Positions 17,731 through 26,902 of a stretch of 64,000 nt of DNA are shown here, piece after piece; position 1 is the first letter of the stretch, and each line of letters starts with the position of its first letter. The position numbers and the translations under genes are program-made. This DNA is from Avipropionibacterium sp050157065 (GTDB lineage: Bacteria; Actinomycetota; Actinomycetes; Propionibacteriales; Propionibacteriaceae), in assembly GCA_050157065.1 (NCBI GenBank), contig CP189573.1; one strand, given 5' to 3'. A model generated the notes under the pieces. That model had not been told where the DNA came from, did not search any database, and saw only the letters and a program-made list of their open reading frames with translations.

Positions 17731-18346
17731 GCAGCCAGTATAACTTTTCCCACCCCGTCGGGGTACCTGCAAATGGCCGAGTGTCGAGGAGCCATCGGTG
17801 CAGTGTTGCGTCGCCGGTCAGTTCAGGATGGAACGCGACGGCGGTGACGGTCGCCGTACGGACCCCGACCACCTGACCGCGGTGTCGGGCCAGGACCTCG
17901 ACGCCTGAGCCGACGCGGATGACGATCGGCGCGCGGATGAACGCGGCGCGGACCGGGCCGTCCGCGGTGTCAACCGTCGCCTCCTCTGACACGACCTGGG
18001 CCCCGAACGCGTTGCGGCGCACCGTGATGTCGAGCAGGCCGAGGGTCCGTTGGCCGGGTGCCGGATCCTCGATCGTGTCGGACAGGGTGATCAGACCGGC
18101 ACAGGTGGCCAGCGTCGGCAGGCCGCCGACGATCAGGTCGCGCAGCGGCTCGGACAGCTCGAACATCCGCAGCAGCCGGTCAATGGTTGACGACTCACCA
18201 CCCGGCAACACGATCCCGGTCAGCCCGTCCAGGTCGGCCGGCGTCCGGACCCGTACGGCGTCGGCCCCGAGTCCGGTCAGCAGGTCGAGGTGCTCGGCGA
18301 CCCCACCCTGCAGGGCGAGGACGCCGATGCGGGGTTCACCAACCAC
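17705..18346 (-). CDS. pdxT: Pyridoxal 5'-phosphate synthase glutaminase subunit
   Basis: A 213-residue class I glutaminase that supplies ammonia to PdxS for de novo PLP synthesis. Seen in order are IGVLALQGGVAEH, the oxyanion-hole motif LPGGESSTI, the nucleophile Cys in TLATCAGLI and the catalytic His in VAFHPEL. The GTG at 18346 overlaps the end of pdxS by 11 bp, so the two are translationally coupled; no better start lies nearby. The tail extends about 20 residues past the usual end (GWEKLYWLHEDSHQPS) and runs into the antitoxin gene. Confidence 0.95.
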   Translation of the reverse strand: MVGEPRIGVLALQGGVAEHLDLLTGLGADAVRVRTPADLDGLTGIVLPGGESSTIDRLLRMFELSEPLRDLIVGGLPTLATCAGLITLSDTIEDPAPGQRTLGLLDITVRRNAFGAQVVSEEATVDTADGPVRAAFIRAPIVIRVGSGVEVLARHRGQVVGVRTATVTAVAFHPELTGDATLHRWLLDTRPFAGTPTGWEKLYWLHEDSHQPS

Positions 18347-19262
18347 GCTCGGCCAGCCGGTGCGGCGCTGGCAGGTCGGAGACGTTGATCCCGACCATCG
18401 CCTCGCCGAGGCCACGGGACGCCGCGGTGATCGTCGCCGGGTCGTCGTAGGCGGCGGTCGCCCGGACGATCGCAGCCGCGCGGGCCTCCGGGTTGCCGGA
18501 CTTGAAGATGCCGGACCCGACGAAGACCCCGTCCGCGCCGAGCTGCATCATCATCGCCGCATCGGCGGGGGTGGCGACCCCACCGGCGACGAACAGCACG
18601 ACCGGCAGCTTTCCCGTACGAGCGACCTCGGCGACCAGTGCGTACGGGGCCTGCAGCTCCTTGGCCGCCACGTACAACTCATCCGGCGCCTTTGCTTGCA
18701 GGGCACGGATCTCGGCGAGGATCTGCCGGATGTGGCGGGTCGCCTCGGAGACGTCGCCGGTGCCGGCCTCACCCTTGGACCTGATCATGGCCGCGCCCTC
18801 GGTGATCCGGCGGAGCGCCTCGCCGAGGTTGGTCGCCCCACACACGAACGGGACGGTGAAGGCCTGCTTGTCGATGTGGTTGACGTAGTCGGCCGGGCTC
18901 AACACCTCGGACTCGTCGACGTAGTCGACCTCGAGGTGTTGCAGCACCTGGGCCTCGACGAAGTGTCCGATCCGCGCCTTGGCCATCACCGGGATGGAGA
19001 CGGTCTCCTTGATCGCGGTGATCAGGTCGGGATCGCTCATCCGGGCGACCCCACCCTGGGCGCGGATGTCGGCGGGCACCCGCTCCAGTGCCATCACCGC
19101 GACGGCGCCGGCGTCCTCGGCGATCCGCGCCTGCTCGGCGGTGACGACGTCCATGATCACGCCGCCCTTCAGCATGTCGGCGAGGCCTCGCTTGACCAGC
19201 GGGCTGCCGGTCCGGGTCACGGTGGTGTGGTCGGTGGGCGTACGGGTGTCCAGATCAGTCAT
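18336..19262 (-). CDS. pdxS: Pyridoxal 5'-phosphate synthase lyase subunit
   Basis: A 308-residue TIM-barrel subunit that condenses ribose 5-phosphate, glyceraldehyde 3-phosphate and ammonia into PLP, working as a dodecamer with PdxT. Conserved segments are LADMLKGGVIMDVV (with the catalytic Lys), ALERVPADIRAQGGVARM, AKARIGHFVEAQVL and GEAGTGDVSEATRHIRQI. The ATG at 19262 starts MTDLDTRTP; upstream in-frame ATGs at 19280 and 19292 fall in or next to the operator palindrome and are less likely. The gene is divergent from pdxR and probably controlled by it. Confidence 0.97.
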   Translation of the reverse strand: MTDLDTRTPTDHTTVTRTGSPLVKRGLADMLKGGVIMDVVTAEQARIAEDAGAVAVMALERVPADIRAQGGVARMSDPDLITAIKETVSIPVMAKARIGHFVEAQVLQHLEVDYVDESEVLSPADYVNHIDKQAFTVPFVCGATNLGEALRRITEGAAMIRSKGEAGTGDVSEATRHIRQILAEIRALQAKAPDELYVAAKELQAPYALVAEVARTGKLPVVLFVAGGVATPADAAMMMQLGADGVFVGSGIFKSGNPEARAAAIVRATAAYDDPATITAASRGLGEAMVGINVSDLPAPHRLAERGW

Positions 19263-19279
19263 GACCCGAGCCTGCGTCA

Positions 19280-19308
19280 TTGAGTGGACCATTCCAAGGT
19301 CCACTCAA
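19280..19308. promoter_or_regulatory. Probable PdxR operator between pdxS and pdxR
   Basis: A perfect palindrome with 11-bp arms, TTGAGTGGACC (19280-19290) and GGTCCACTCAA (19298-19308), spaced by 7 nt. It sits 18 bp before the pdxS ATG and 64 bp before the pdxR GTG. MocR-type PdxR proteins bind in the pdxR-pdxST intergenic region and act as activator of pdxST and autorepressor; the AGTGGACC core resembles the AGTGG core reported for PdxR sites in corynebacteria. Confidence 0.75.
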
Positions 19309-19371
19309 CACGGGTACGGTTGATCCACTTGGCGCATCAGGCGTCGACGTCCGTACGAGGAGGGCTGGGCC

Positions 19372-20823
19372 GTGCAGCGCACCGAGGTGGACCTGCCGTT
19401 GCAGCTGGACCGTGCCGGTGACCGGGCGCTGCCGGTGCAGATCGCCGACGGGATCCGAGACCTTGTCGATCGTGGGGTGCTCCGACCGGGTGAGCGGCTG
19501 CCGGCGAGTCGCCCGTTGGCGGAACGGTGGGGTGTGGCCCGCGGCACCGTGGTCACCGGACTGGACCAGCTCGTCGCCGAGGGCTACCTGAGCCCGCTCC
19601 CCGGATCGGGGACCATGATCAACCCGGCACTCCGCCGGACCCATCCCACCGCGAGACAGCGACCCGCCCGGCAGCGGCGACCTCGTACGCCCGCACCGGC
19701 CAGCGACGTGATCGACCTGACTCCCGGTCGGCCGGATGCGGCCAAGGTGGTCGATCCGACCTGGCGGGCGGCATGGCGTACGGCCGCCGCGGAGGCGCGG
19801 GCCACCGCACCACCGCCGGCCGGGGTCGCCGCGCTGCGGCGTGAACTCGCCGCCCACCTGCGTCAGATGCGTGGCGTGGTCCCCGACCCGGACCACCTGG
19901 TCGTCACCGCCGGCGCCCGCGACGGTCTGCATTTGGTGCTGCAGGTGTGGGCCGAACGACGCTCCGGTCGACTCACCGTGGCGGTGGAGGACCCGGGCTA
20001 CCCGTCGCTCCGGCTGGTGCCGCGTCGGCTCGGCGCCAGGGTGGTCGACGTCCCGGTCGACGACGAAGGGATCGAGGTGGCCGCACTCCGGCGCCGCCGC
20101 CCACCCGATGTCGTGATCGTGACGCCCAGCCACCTCTATCCGACGGGGACGTCGATGTCGGCCACCCGCCGGGGCGAGCTGCTCGACTGGGCCCGGGACA
20201 ACGGTGCGCTGGTCGTCGAGGACGACTACGACTCCGAGCTCCGCTACGTCGGTGCACCACTGCCGGCGCTGGCCGCGCTGGACCAGCAGCGGGACGTCGC
20301 CGACCGGTGCGTGGTCACCCTCGGTTCGTTCTCCAAGACGGTGGCCGGCGACCTCGGTGCCGGTTTCGTCCACGCCCCACCCGGACTGGTCGCCGACCTG
20401 GTCGCCACCCGCGCCGACCTGGGCGGGCTTCCGTCGGGGGTGATGCAGCGGGCGCTGGCCCACTACCTCGCCGCCGGCGGGTTGCGTCGCCACATCGAGC
20501 GGATGCGGCGGGACTACCGGCGACGTCGGGCCCACCTGACCGACGCCCTCGCCGACCTCGACCGGGCCGAGGCGGTGTGCCTCGACGGCGGCCTGCACGC
20601 GGTGGTCCGACTGGAGTCCCGGCGCGGCCAACCGGCGGCCGAACGCGAACGGACGTTGGTCGCGGCGGCGGCCGGGAAGGGCATCGTCGTGACCCCCCTC
20701 AGCCGGTACTGGGCCCATGGCCGGACCCGACTGCGACACGGGGTCGTGGTCGGCTACCCGGCCGTCGGGTCGGCCGACGAGGAGGCCCTCACCGTGCTCC
20801 GCGAGTTGATCAACCGCCGCTGA
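19372..20823 (+). CDS. pdxR: MocR/GabR-type PLP-dependent regulator PdxR
   Basis: A 483-residue fusion of a GntR winged helix (about residues 15-85; ALPVQIADGIRDLVDRG..LRPGERLPASR..LAERWGVARGTV) with a type I aminotransferase-like domain. The PLP lysine lies in LGSFSKTVAGDLGAGF, and VVEDDYDSELRY holds the cofactor-binding Asp. Its position divergent to pdxST makes control of PLP synthesis the clear role. The GTG at 19372 has AGGAGG 8-13 nt upstream. It ends 4 bp before the convergent sigma-like gene. Confidence 0.93.
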   Translation: MQRTEVDLPLQLDRAGDRALPVQIADGIRDLVDRGVLRPGERLPASRPLAERWGVARGTVVTGLDQLVAEGYLSPLPGSGTMINPALRRTHPTARQRPARQRRPRTPAPASDVIDLTPGRPDAAKVVDPTWRAAWRTAAAEARATAPPPAGVAALRRELAAHLRQMRGVVPDPDHLVVTAGARDGLHLVLQVWAERRSGRLTVAVEDPGYPSLRLVPRRLGARVVDVPVDDEGIEVAALRRRRPPDVVIVTPSHLYPTGTSMSATRRGELLDWARDNGALVVEDDYDSELRYVGAPLPALAALDQQRDVADRCVVTLGSFSKTVAGDLGAGFVHAPPGLVADLVATRADLGGLPSGVMQRALAHYLAAGGLRRHIERMRRDYRRRRAHLTDALADLDRAEAVCLDGGLHAVVRLESRRGQPAAERERTLVAAAAGKGIVVTPLSRYWAHGRTRLRHGVVVGYPAVGSADEEALTVLRELINRR

Positions 20824-20827
20824 CCGG

Positions 20828-21568
20828 TCAGGCGGCGTCGACCAGGGCAGCCCGGTGCGCGGCCAGCCGGCGGACGGTGGTGGAGCACCGCCACCGGATC
20901 GTGTCGACCGAGGTGTGGTGCCGGGCCGCGGCCTCCTTGCCCGACAGCCCCTCGGCGTACACCGAGCGCAGCACCGCCCCGGTCGGTTCGTCGATCAGGC
21001 CCAGTGCGGCGGCCGCCCGGATCACCCGGTCGGCGGTGAGTCCGGCCAACTCGGCGTTGTGGTCCATCTCCGCCCGCAACCGCACGTACGAACAGAGGTC
21101 ACCGATCTGCCGCAGCGGCTCCTCCACCCGGCACCGCTCCGCGGTCGCGGCCTTCAGGGTGTCGAGGGCCAGGTTGGCGGCGATCCGACGCGGCCGGCGA
21201 GCCAAGGGGTAGCTGCGGATGCGCAACCAGAGCCACGCCACGTAGTCGGCGACATCGTGGTCGGGGTCGCGCCGGGCCATGGCGACCATCTTGGGCAGCA
21301 TGGTCTGCACCACCACCCGCCCGGCGAGCCGACAACCCTCACGATCGAGGGTGAGCAGCGCACCGAGGGCAGCGTCGGGCCGGAGCCGGATGACCCCGAG
21401 CACGTCGGACAGGGAACGGCACCCGGCCACCACCGGGTGCCGCCTCCCCCATCGCTCGACGACGGCGGCGGCATCGCCCTCCAACGCCTGCCACTCCGCG
21501 TCGAGCTTCGCGGCGAACGGGTCCCGACTGCGTCGCGGACACGGGATCGGACGGGTCTGGACGGACAT
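20828..21568 (-). CDS. Sigma-70-like helix-turn-helix protein
   Basis: A 246-residue protein. The C-terminal 70 residues resemble sigma region 4 (GLIDEPTGAVLRSVYAEGLSGKEAAARHHTSVDTIRWRCSTTVRRL). The middle (LTLDREGCRLAGRVVVQTMLPKMVAMARR...DYVAWLWLRIRSYPLARRPRRIAANLALDTLK) looks like a diverged region 2. It is not a standard ECF sigma factor. Similar proteins occur singly in actinobacteria without a known regulon, and no anti-sigma gene is adjacent. Function unknown; DNA binding is likely. Confidence 0.65.
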   Translation of the reverse strand: MSVQTRPIPCPRRSRDPFAAKLDAEWQALEGDAAAVVERWGRRHPVVAGCRSLSDVLGVIRLRPDAALGALLTLDREGCRLAGRVVVQTMLPKMVAMARRDPDHDVADYVAWLWLRIRSYPLARRPRRIAANLALDTLKAATAERCRVEEPLRQIGDLCSYVRLRAEMDHNAELAGLTADRVIRAAAALGLIDEPTGAVLRSVYAEGLSGKEAAARHHTSVDTIRWRCSTTVRRLAAHRAALVDAA

Positions 21569-21688
21569 CGGGGGCTCCCTTCGTGCGGATGCCCCGACTC
21601 TGTCGCGCAGGTGTTGTCCGAGGTGTTGTCCGACCCACGACGCCCGTTGTCCGTACCTCCGCCGTCCACACCAAGGCTCGTGCGGACG

Positions 21689-22873
21689 TCAGCTTCGGGC
21701 CAGCAGGGCGTACCCGCGTGCCCACAGCCACTCCACCGGTCCCCGCTCGAAGCGGCGCAGCCACAGGTGGGATGCGGTCACCATCACCGCACACAGCCCG
21801 ACGAAGGCGACCACGGTGAACCAGGTCCGGTCGCCGGCGGGCACCTGGGCCAGCCCGAACCCCCAGCCCTGGAACAGCACCGAGGCCAGGATGTTCTGCA
21901 CGATGTAGCAGGTCAGCGCCATCCGGCCGACGTCGGTCAGCCGGCGGCCGACGAACCCGGGTGTCCGGTCGAGCCAGGCGGCGGCGATCAGCGACAGCAG
22001 CCCGAGGGAGACCAGGGGAGCCGACACGTACCGGTTGACCAGCATCAGGTCCGGCAGCGTCATGGCGAGCACCAGGTCGACCACCAGCGCCACCGCGCCG
22101 ACCTTGATCAACACGCTGCGCAGGCCGGCCCCTCGGTGCTCGAACAGGCCGTGCTCGAGGAGTTGGGCGCCGATGGTGAACAGCGCGATCCCCATCCCGA
22201 AGATCATCACCGGCTCCATCCGGAACATGACCATCAGGTCCAAGCGCTGCACCACCAGGTCCCACCACGACCCGGTCGCGTACAGGTTCTCCCCAACCGG
22301 CACCGGGGCCATCGACGAGCCGGTCGCGACCAACAGCACCGTCAACGCGGTGATCGCCAACACATGAAGGGCCGAGGTGACGACGATCCAGCGGCGTTGG
22401 GTCCGTGGGGTGCCGGCGATGATCCACGCCACCACGAGCCCGGTGACGGCATACCCCATCAACACGTCGAACTCGACGACCAGGACGTAGTGCAGCACCC
22501 CGTCCAGGAAGAGGAGCAGGGCCCGCCACGGGTAACTGCCCGGCCAGGACCGTCCTCGGCGGACGGCCGAGTTGCGTTGGATCGCCAGCCCGATGCCGAA
22601 CATCAGGGTCAGCAGGCCCAGGAACTTGCCGTTGGCGAGCGCCATGAACATCCGCTCGAAGACCGGTGCCCACCCGTCAGCGGGCGAGACCGGCTCGGCC
22701 AGGTAGCCGAGGAAGCCGCCCGGATGACTGAAGATCCAGATGTTGGTGGCCAGGGTGCCCAGGATGGCGATGCCGCGGGCGACGTCGAGTGCGGCGATCC
22801 GCCCCGGCGACCGCGGTGGGTTCGTCGGGACGGCCGGTGCGACGGCGCCGGACTGCAGGTCAGTGGGGGACAT
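21689..22873 (-). CDS. DUF418 family multi-pass membrane protein (YeiB-like)
   Basis: A 394-residue membrane protein with about ten helices. It opens with the family signature RIAALDVARGIAILGTLATNIW, and the C-terminal DUF418 part contains GRMALTCYIVQNILASVLFQGWG and ends with RFERGPVEWLWARG. The family resembles acyltransferase-3 proteins and is often proposed to act on envelope components, but no activity is established. It is divergent from a TetR gene across a doubled palindrome that probably controls both. Confidence 0.88.
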   Translation of the reverse strand: MSPTDLQSGAVAPAVPTNPPRSPGRIAALDVARGIAILGTLATNIWIFSHPGGFLGYLAEPVSPADGWAPVFERMFMALANGKFLGLLTLMFGIGLAIQRNSAVRRGRSWPGSYPWRALLLFLDGVLHYVLVVEFDVLMGYAVTGLVVAWIIAGTPRTQRRWIVVTSALHVLAITALTVLLVATGSSMAPVPVGENLYATGSWWDLVVQRLDLMVMFRMEPVMIFGMGIALFTIGAQLLEHGLFEHRGAGLRSVLIKVGAVALVVDLVLAMTLPDLMLVNRYVSAPLVSLGLLSLIAAAWLDRTPGFVGRRLTDVGRMALTCYIVQNILASVLFQGWGFGLAQVPAGDRTWFTVVAFVGLCAVMVTASHLWLRRFERGPVEWLWARGYALLARS

Positions 22874-22916
22874 GGGAGATCCTCACATGGTCGGGAACGT
22901 GCCCCGGAGACAGGAT

Positions 22917-22957
22917 GTATCTCAGGTGCGATACTTGAAGTATCACAGCTGGGATAC
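22917..22957. promoter_or_regulatory. Tandem TetR-type operators
   Basis: Two copies of the palindrome GTATC-N8-GATAC at 22917-22934 and 22940-22957, separated by TTGAA. They lie 43 bp before the DUF418 start and 51 bp before the tetR start, the right place for a TetR repressor of both genes. The half-sites are identical in all four positions. Confidence 0.7.
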
Positions 22958-23008
22958 AACTCCTGCCGGTTGCACGACAGGCCCACGCGAACGGATACGT
23001 TGTGCGAC

Positions 23009-23629
23009 ATGCCCAAGATCGTCGACGCCGACCAACGCCGCGAGCACATCGCCGACGCGGTGCTGCGGCTGGTCGCCCGGCAGGGCGTGGCCGCGGCCAG
23101 CCTGCGGAACGTCGCCGAGGAGGCCGACCTCAACGTCGGGTCGGTACGGCACTACTTCACCAACCACACCGAGCTGCTGCAGGTCGCCGTCACCGTGATG
23201 GCTGAGCGGGTGGAGACGCGGATCGCCCGCCGTGCGGCCACCCACGACGGGTCGTCGGGTGAACGCGCGCTGGAACTGCTGCTCGACCTGGTCTGCGAGC
23301 TGTTGCCGTTGGACGAGGAGCGCCGGGCCGAGGCGATCATCTTCCTCGCGTTCGCCGAGCACGCCCGCACCAACCCCGAGCTCGGCGACGTGACCGGCAG
23401 CCTGTTCCGGGGCCCGCGCGCCCTGGCCGAACTCGCGTACGAACACTTCGACCTCGACCCGACCCAACGCGAACTCGCCGTGGCCGCCCTCGCCGCCACC
23501 ATCGACGGCCTCACCCTGCTCGGCGTGCACCGCCCCGAGGAGCTGCCACCCGACCGCGCCCGCGACGTGATCAGGTGGCAGTTCCTGTCGGTGATCCGGA
23601 CTAGCGGCGCAGGCTCCACTCCCGGGTGA
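23009..23629 (+). CDS. TetR family regulator
   Basis: A 206-residue repressor with an N-terminal helix-turn-helix (residues about 10-50; IADAVLRLVARQGVAAASLRNVAEEADLNVGSVRHYF) and a ligand domain of the BetI/TetR_C_6-like type. The ATG at 23009 gives MPKIVDADQRREH. It is divergent from the DUF418 gene and overlaps the convergent lyase B stop by 29 bp. Likely control of itself and the DUF418 gene is inferred from the shared operators. Confidence 0.92.
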   Translation: MPKIVDADQRREHIADAVLRLVARQGVAAASLRNVAEEADLNVGSVRHYFTNHTELLQVAVTVMAERVETRIARRAATHDGSSGERALELLLDLVCELLPLDEERRAEAIIFLAFAEHARTNPELGDVTGSLFRGPRALAELAYEHFDLDPTQRELAVAALAATIDGLTLLGVHRPEELPPDRARDVIRWQFLSVIRTSGAGSTPG

Positions 23630-26600
23630 TCGGGATCCGTGCCGTACGGCCCACGGCCACGTCGTACACGTAGCCGAGGGACTGGTCCTCGGCGTCGACC
23701 CAGCGGCGGATCGTGGTGCCGCGGACTCCCAGGTCCAGCCGCGTCCCTGACAGCTCCGCCGACGTGATCAGGTAGGTGGCGTTGCGTACGCCGTCGCTCT
23801 CGACGAACACGTAGTTCCCCACCAGGGCTGCCACATCGGCCACCGAGGTCGACAGTTCCAGCACCACGTGGTTGTCGTCGGTCAGCTCGCGGCTGAAGTC
23901 GGCCACGGTGCCGGTCACCGCGCCGCTGGCGGCCGACAGCGCCTGCACCACCCGGCTGCCCGGGGTCGCGAGCGGGACCAGTTGCGTCCCTTCGACGGTG
24001 ACGCCGTGCAGTGCCGCCCGGTCCCGATGGCGGAACATCGCGAATGCTCCGCGGAACAGGAATGTGTTGTCGACCTTGACCTGCACCTCCGGTCTGGCGT
24101 TGAACACCAGGTAGTCGACCCGTCCGTCGACCAACTCCACCTTCACCGCGACCGCATCGCCGGGCTCCAGCGTCCCCTCGGTCGCCTCGACCGCCACCTG
24201 GGAGGCCGCGCGGATGAACGGGGATCCGTTGTAGGGCTGGATGATCGAGCAGAACCGGCTCGACAGGTCGTCGCCGGTCCGCTTGGCCAACAGGTAGCGC
24301 AACGGGTCCGGGTTGCCGGCCTTGTTGCGCGGGGCGCGACCGTCGGCCAGGGCCACCTCGTCGACGTCGTTGAGCATGGTCAGCCGCAGGTGGATCGGCA
24401 GGTCCGGGTCCAGCACGTCGTACGGGTCCAGCACTCCCCAGTCGACCGAGTACGGCCCGCTGGGCGTGCCACGGGACACGTTGGTCAACCAGTCGTACCC
24501 GTTCTTGGTCCGATCCGCCGTGGCGTTGTCGGCCGGCGGGTTGATCGTCGGCCCGGCGTACGAGCCACCCGATTGCTGGGTCAGCTCCACCCCGTCGACG
24601 GCGGCGGTGCTCGCGACGCCGTGGAACGAGTAGACGTGCTCGGCCCCGCCGTCGACGCGGAACAGGTCCACGTAGTAGGCGTCGGTGTCGTTGATCATGA
24701 CCTGGACGAACGATCTGCGGTACTGCTCGGCATCCGGATAGGCGGTCGGTGCCGACGTCTCGGTCAGCTTCACCTGTGGCGTGATGGCCCACTGGTGTGG
24801 CTGGCTCTCGTTGTGCAGCAGCGATTCCTGCGGTTTCGCGTCGAACACGACGGTGTTGGCGGCGACCGTGTTGTGGTTCCACTCGGTCGTCAGGGCCCGG
24901 CCGTCGGCGAACTCCGGGTAGCCCAACGAGCTGGCGAGGTTGAGCCCGTAACCCCACAGGTCGACGTACAGGCTGTTGCGCTGGCCGTGGGCCCGGGTCG
25001 GGCCGGAGTAGCTCAACGCCGCCGGCCCGTCGATGCCGTTGCGGAAGAAGGCGGCACCGTAGCCGGTCAGGTTGTCACTGGCCAGGTTCAGCGGACCCCG
25101 GGTGTCGATCACCTGCTGGATGTCGTCCTGGATGGCCTCGGGATCAGCCGCGAACACCCCGGCGTTGAGCCCGGTGACGGAGTCGTCGTTCACCAGGTAC
25201 GCCATCTGCGCCTGCTCCGGCGTCGGGTACCGCTGGTAGGCGGCACCGTGCTCGGCGGCATCGCCCATCAGGTACGGAATGCCCACCTGCAAGGAATCCC
25301 CGATGGCCGGGGTGAACGTGTTCTGGACGGTCAGTGACCGGCGCGACACCATCATCGCGGCGAACTTCGGGTTCTGGTACAGGTCCGCGGCCGGATAGCC
25401 GTCGTAGCCTTCGAGGACGTCGGCGATCTGCTTCATCTGGGTGATCCACAGCTCGTTGTAGCCCGGGCTCTCGTAGCCCCAGCCGTCCCGGTCGACGTCG
25501 TTGATCAACTGTGCGTACACGTTGCCGCCGGTGACCGTCCACGGCCCCTCGGGGTAGCCGATCAGCCCTCCGGCAGCGAAAACGAAGTCGATCCACTCCT
25601 GGGTCTCGGGGGCGTGGTCCAGCACCACCGCCGCCATCGCCAACGCACTCTGGTGCATGCCGAAGTTGCCGAGGATGTTGGAGGTCTGCACGTCGGGGTA
25701 GATCTGCCGGATGATGCCGTGCTCGATGTTGGAGCGGATGTCGGCGACGGTGTTCTTGGCCGGCAACCCGTGCGCAGCCGCCTTGGCCCTGAGGAACTCC
25801 AGCACCCCGGCGTCGTCGCCGTCGGCGATCGCGGGGAAAAAGGCGTCGTAGAACGAGCAGTGGTACTGCGCGACGAAGGTGGCCCAGATGCAGCCGGTCT
25901 CCTTACCGACCCGTCGGTGCCCGTCACTGGCCAGGTAGCCGTCCTCACGGCGGTACTCCCCGGTGTACAGGCTCGGGTAGACGTCGGCGATCCGGTCGAG
26001 CATGATCAACCCGGCGTGGGCGTAGCGGACGTCACCTGTGTAGAGGTAGGCATCCCGCGCGGCCTGCAGGTCCGCCGACACCAAGGCCTTCCCGGTGGCG
26101 CTGTAGTTGTTGTACCCCCAGACGAACCAGTGGTTGTAGTAGGCGACGAAGGTCCACTTGTCGCCGTTCTCGTCGACCCAGCCGAAGCCGTCGTCGACAC
26201 CCCAGTCAGGACCCTTCTCCGGGTACAGCTCGTTGACCAGCAGCGACTCGTCGGCCAGGGAGCGGTCGAACTCGCCCCGCTCGTTGAGTCCGCTGGCATG
26301 GAAGGCGGCGAAGTCGTTGGTGGGGAACACGTAGTCGCTGGAGGGATCCTTCAACTTCCACGGCTCGCCGTACGGGTCACCGATCCAGGAGTAGGCCCCG
26401 TACTTGTAGTACTCGGTGCCGGTGATCGGCGACCCCAGGTCCTGGTTGACGGCATAGCTGCGCGGCAGGCCCTGGGAGGTGATCGAGCTCCACAGCCAGT
26501 CGTCGGTCTGCGCCAGCAGTGGGGCCGCCTTGGCGACCGCGGCATCGCGGAGTTCCTGTGCCCACGCGAACTTTCCGACGTTCTCCCGGGCGGCGGCAAC

Positions 26601-26783
26601 CTCCTCCGGGGTGTACAACGTGCTGCGCGTCTTGACCGGCGGCGGCAGCACTTCCGGGACGGCGTGGGCCGCCATCTGGGGGAGCTGGGTCATCGCCGCG
26701 GCCCCGGACAGCGCGGCCGAGGAGGCGAGGAAGGTTCGGCGAGGGAACTGGGGCGCGGGTCGGGCCGGCTGATCGTCGGGCAT
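23601..26783 (-). CDS. Lyase B: Tat-exported heparinase II/III-like protein
   Basis: A 1060-residue secreted protein. The Tat signal (PRRTFLASSAALSGAAAM) is at residues 14-32. A long helical toroid domain follows (about 60-590) with WGVDDGFGWVDENGDKW and FVFAAGGLIGYPEGPW. The heparinase II/III-like beta domain has HGQRNSLYVDLWGYG near 600 and TVAANTVVFDA near 635. The last 160 residues end in a small beta domain (VGNYVFVESDGVRNATYLI). It aligns with lyase C along nearly its whole length apart from an extra module in C. SD GGAGG sits 7 nt before the ATG at 26783. It is downstream of marR on the same strand, but 120 bp separate them. A lyase for an acidic polysaccharide is the best guess. Confidence 0.82.
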   Translation of the reverse strand: MPDDQPARPAPQFPRRTFLASSAALSGAAAMTQLPQMAAHAVPEVLPPPVKTRSTLYTPEEVAAARENVGKFAWAQELRDAAVAKAAPLLAQTDDWLWSSITSQGLPRSYAVNQDLGSPITGTEYYKYGAYSWIGDPYGEPWKLKDPSSDYVFPTNDFAAFHASGLNERGEFDRSLADESLLVNELYPEKGPDWGVDDGFGWVDENGDKWTFVAYYNHWFVWGYNNYSATGKALVSADLQAARDAYLYTGDVRYAHAGLIMLDRIADVYPSLYTGEYRREDGYLASDGHRRVGKETGCIWATFVAQYHCSFYDAFFPAIADGDDAGVLEFLRAKAAAHGLPAKNTVADIRSNIEHGIIRQIYPDVQTSNILGNFGMHQSALAMAAVVLDHAPETQEWIDFVFAAGGLIGYPEGPWTVTGGNVYAQLINDVDRDGWGYESPGYNELWITQMKQIADVLEGYDGYPAADLYQNPKFAAMMVSRRSLTVQNTFTPAIGDSLQVGIPYLMGDAAEHGAAYQRYPTPEQAQMAYLVNDDSVTGLNAGVFAADPEAIQDDIQQVIDTRGPLNLASDNLTGYGAAFFRNGIDGPAALSYSGPTRAHGQRNSLYVDLWGYGLNLASSLGYPEFADGRALTTEWNHNTVAANTVVFDAKPQESLLHNESQPHQWAITPQVKLTETSAPTAYPDAEQYRRSFVQVMINDTDAYYVDLFRVDGGAEHVYSFHGVASTAAVDGVELTQQSGGSYAGPTINPPADNATADRTKNGYDWLTNVSRGTPSGPYSVDWGVLDPYDVLDPDLPIHLRLTMLNDVDEVALADGRAPRNKAGNPDPLRYLLAKRTGDDLSSRFCSIIQPYNGSPFIRAASQVAVEATEGTLEPGDAVAVKVELVDGRVDYLVFNARPEVQVKVDNTFLFRGAFAMFRHRDRAALHGVTVEGTQLVPLATPGSRVVQALSAASGAVTGTVADFSRELTDDNHVVLELSTSVADVAALVGNYVFVESDGVRNATYLITSAELSGTRLDLGVRGTTIRRWVDAEDQSLGYVYDVAVGRTARIPITREWSLRR

Positions 26784-26902
26784 GGCGAATCCTCCATTGG
26801 ATCTGTCGAAAGGGACCTCGAACGATTCCGACACAACCACACGCACCGACGTGGCGACAGGCCGCCCCGGCTGAAATGAGACATTCTCCCGAGCCGCTCG
26901 GC

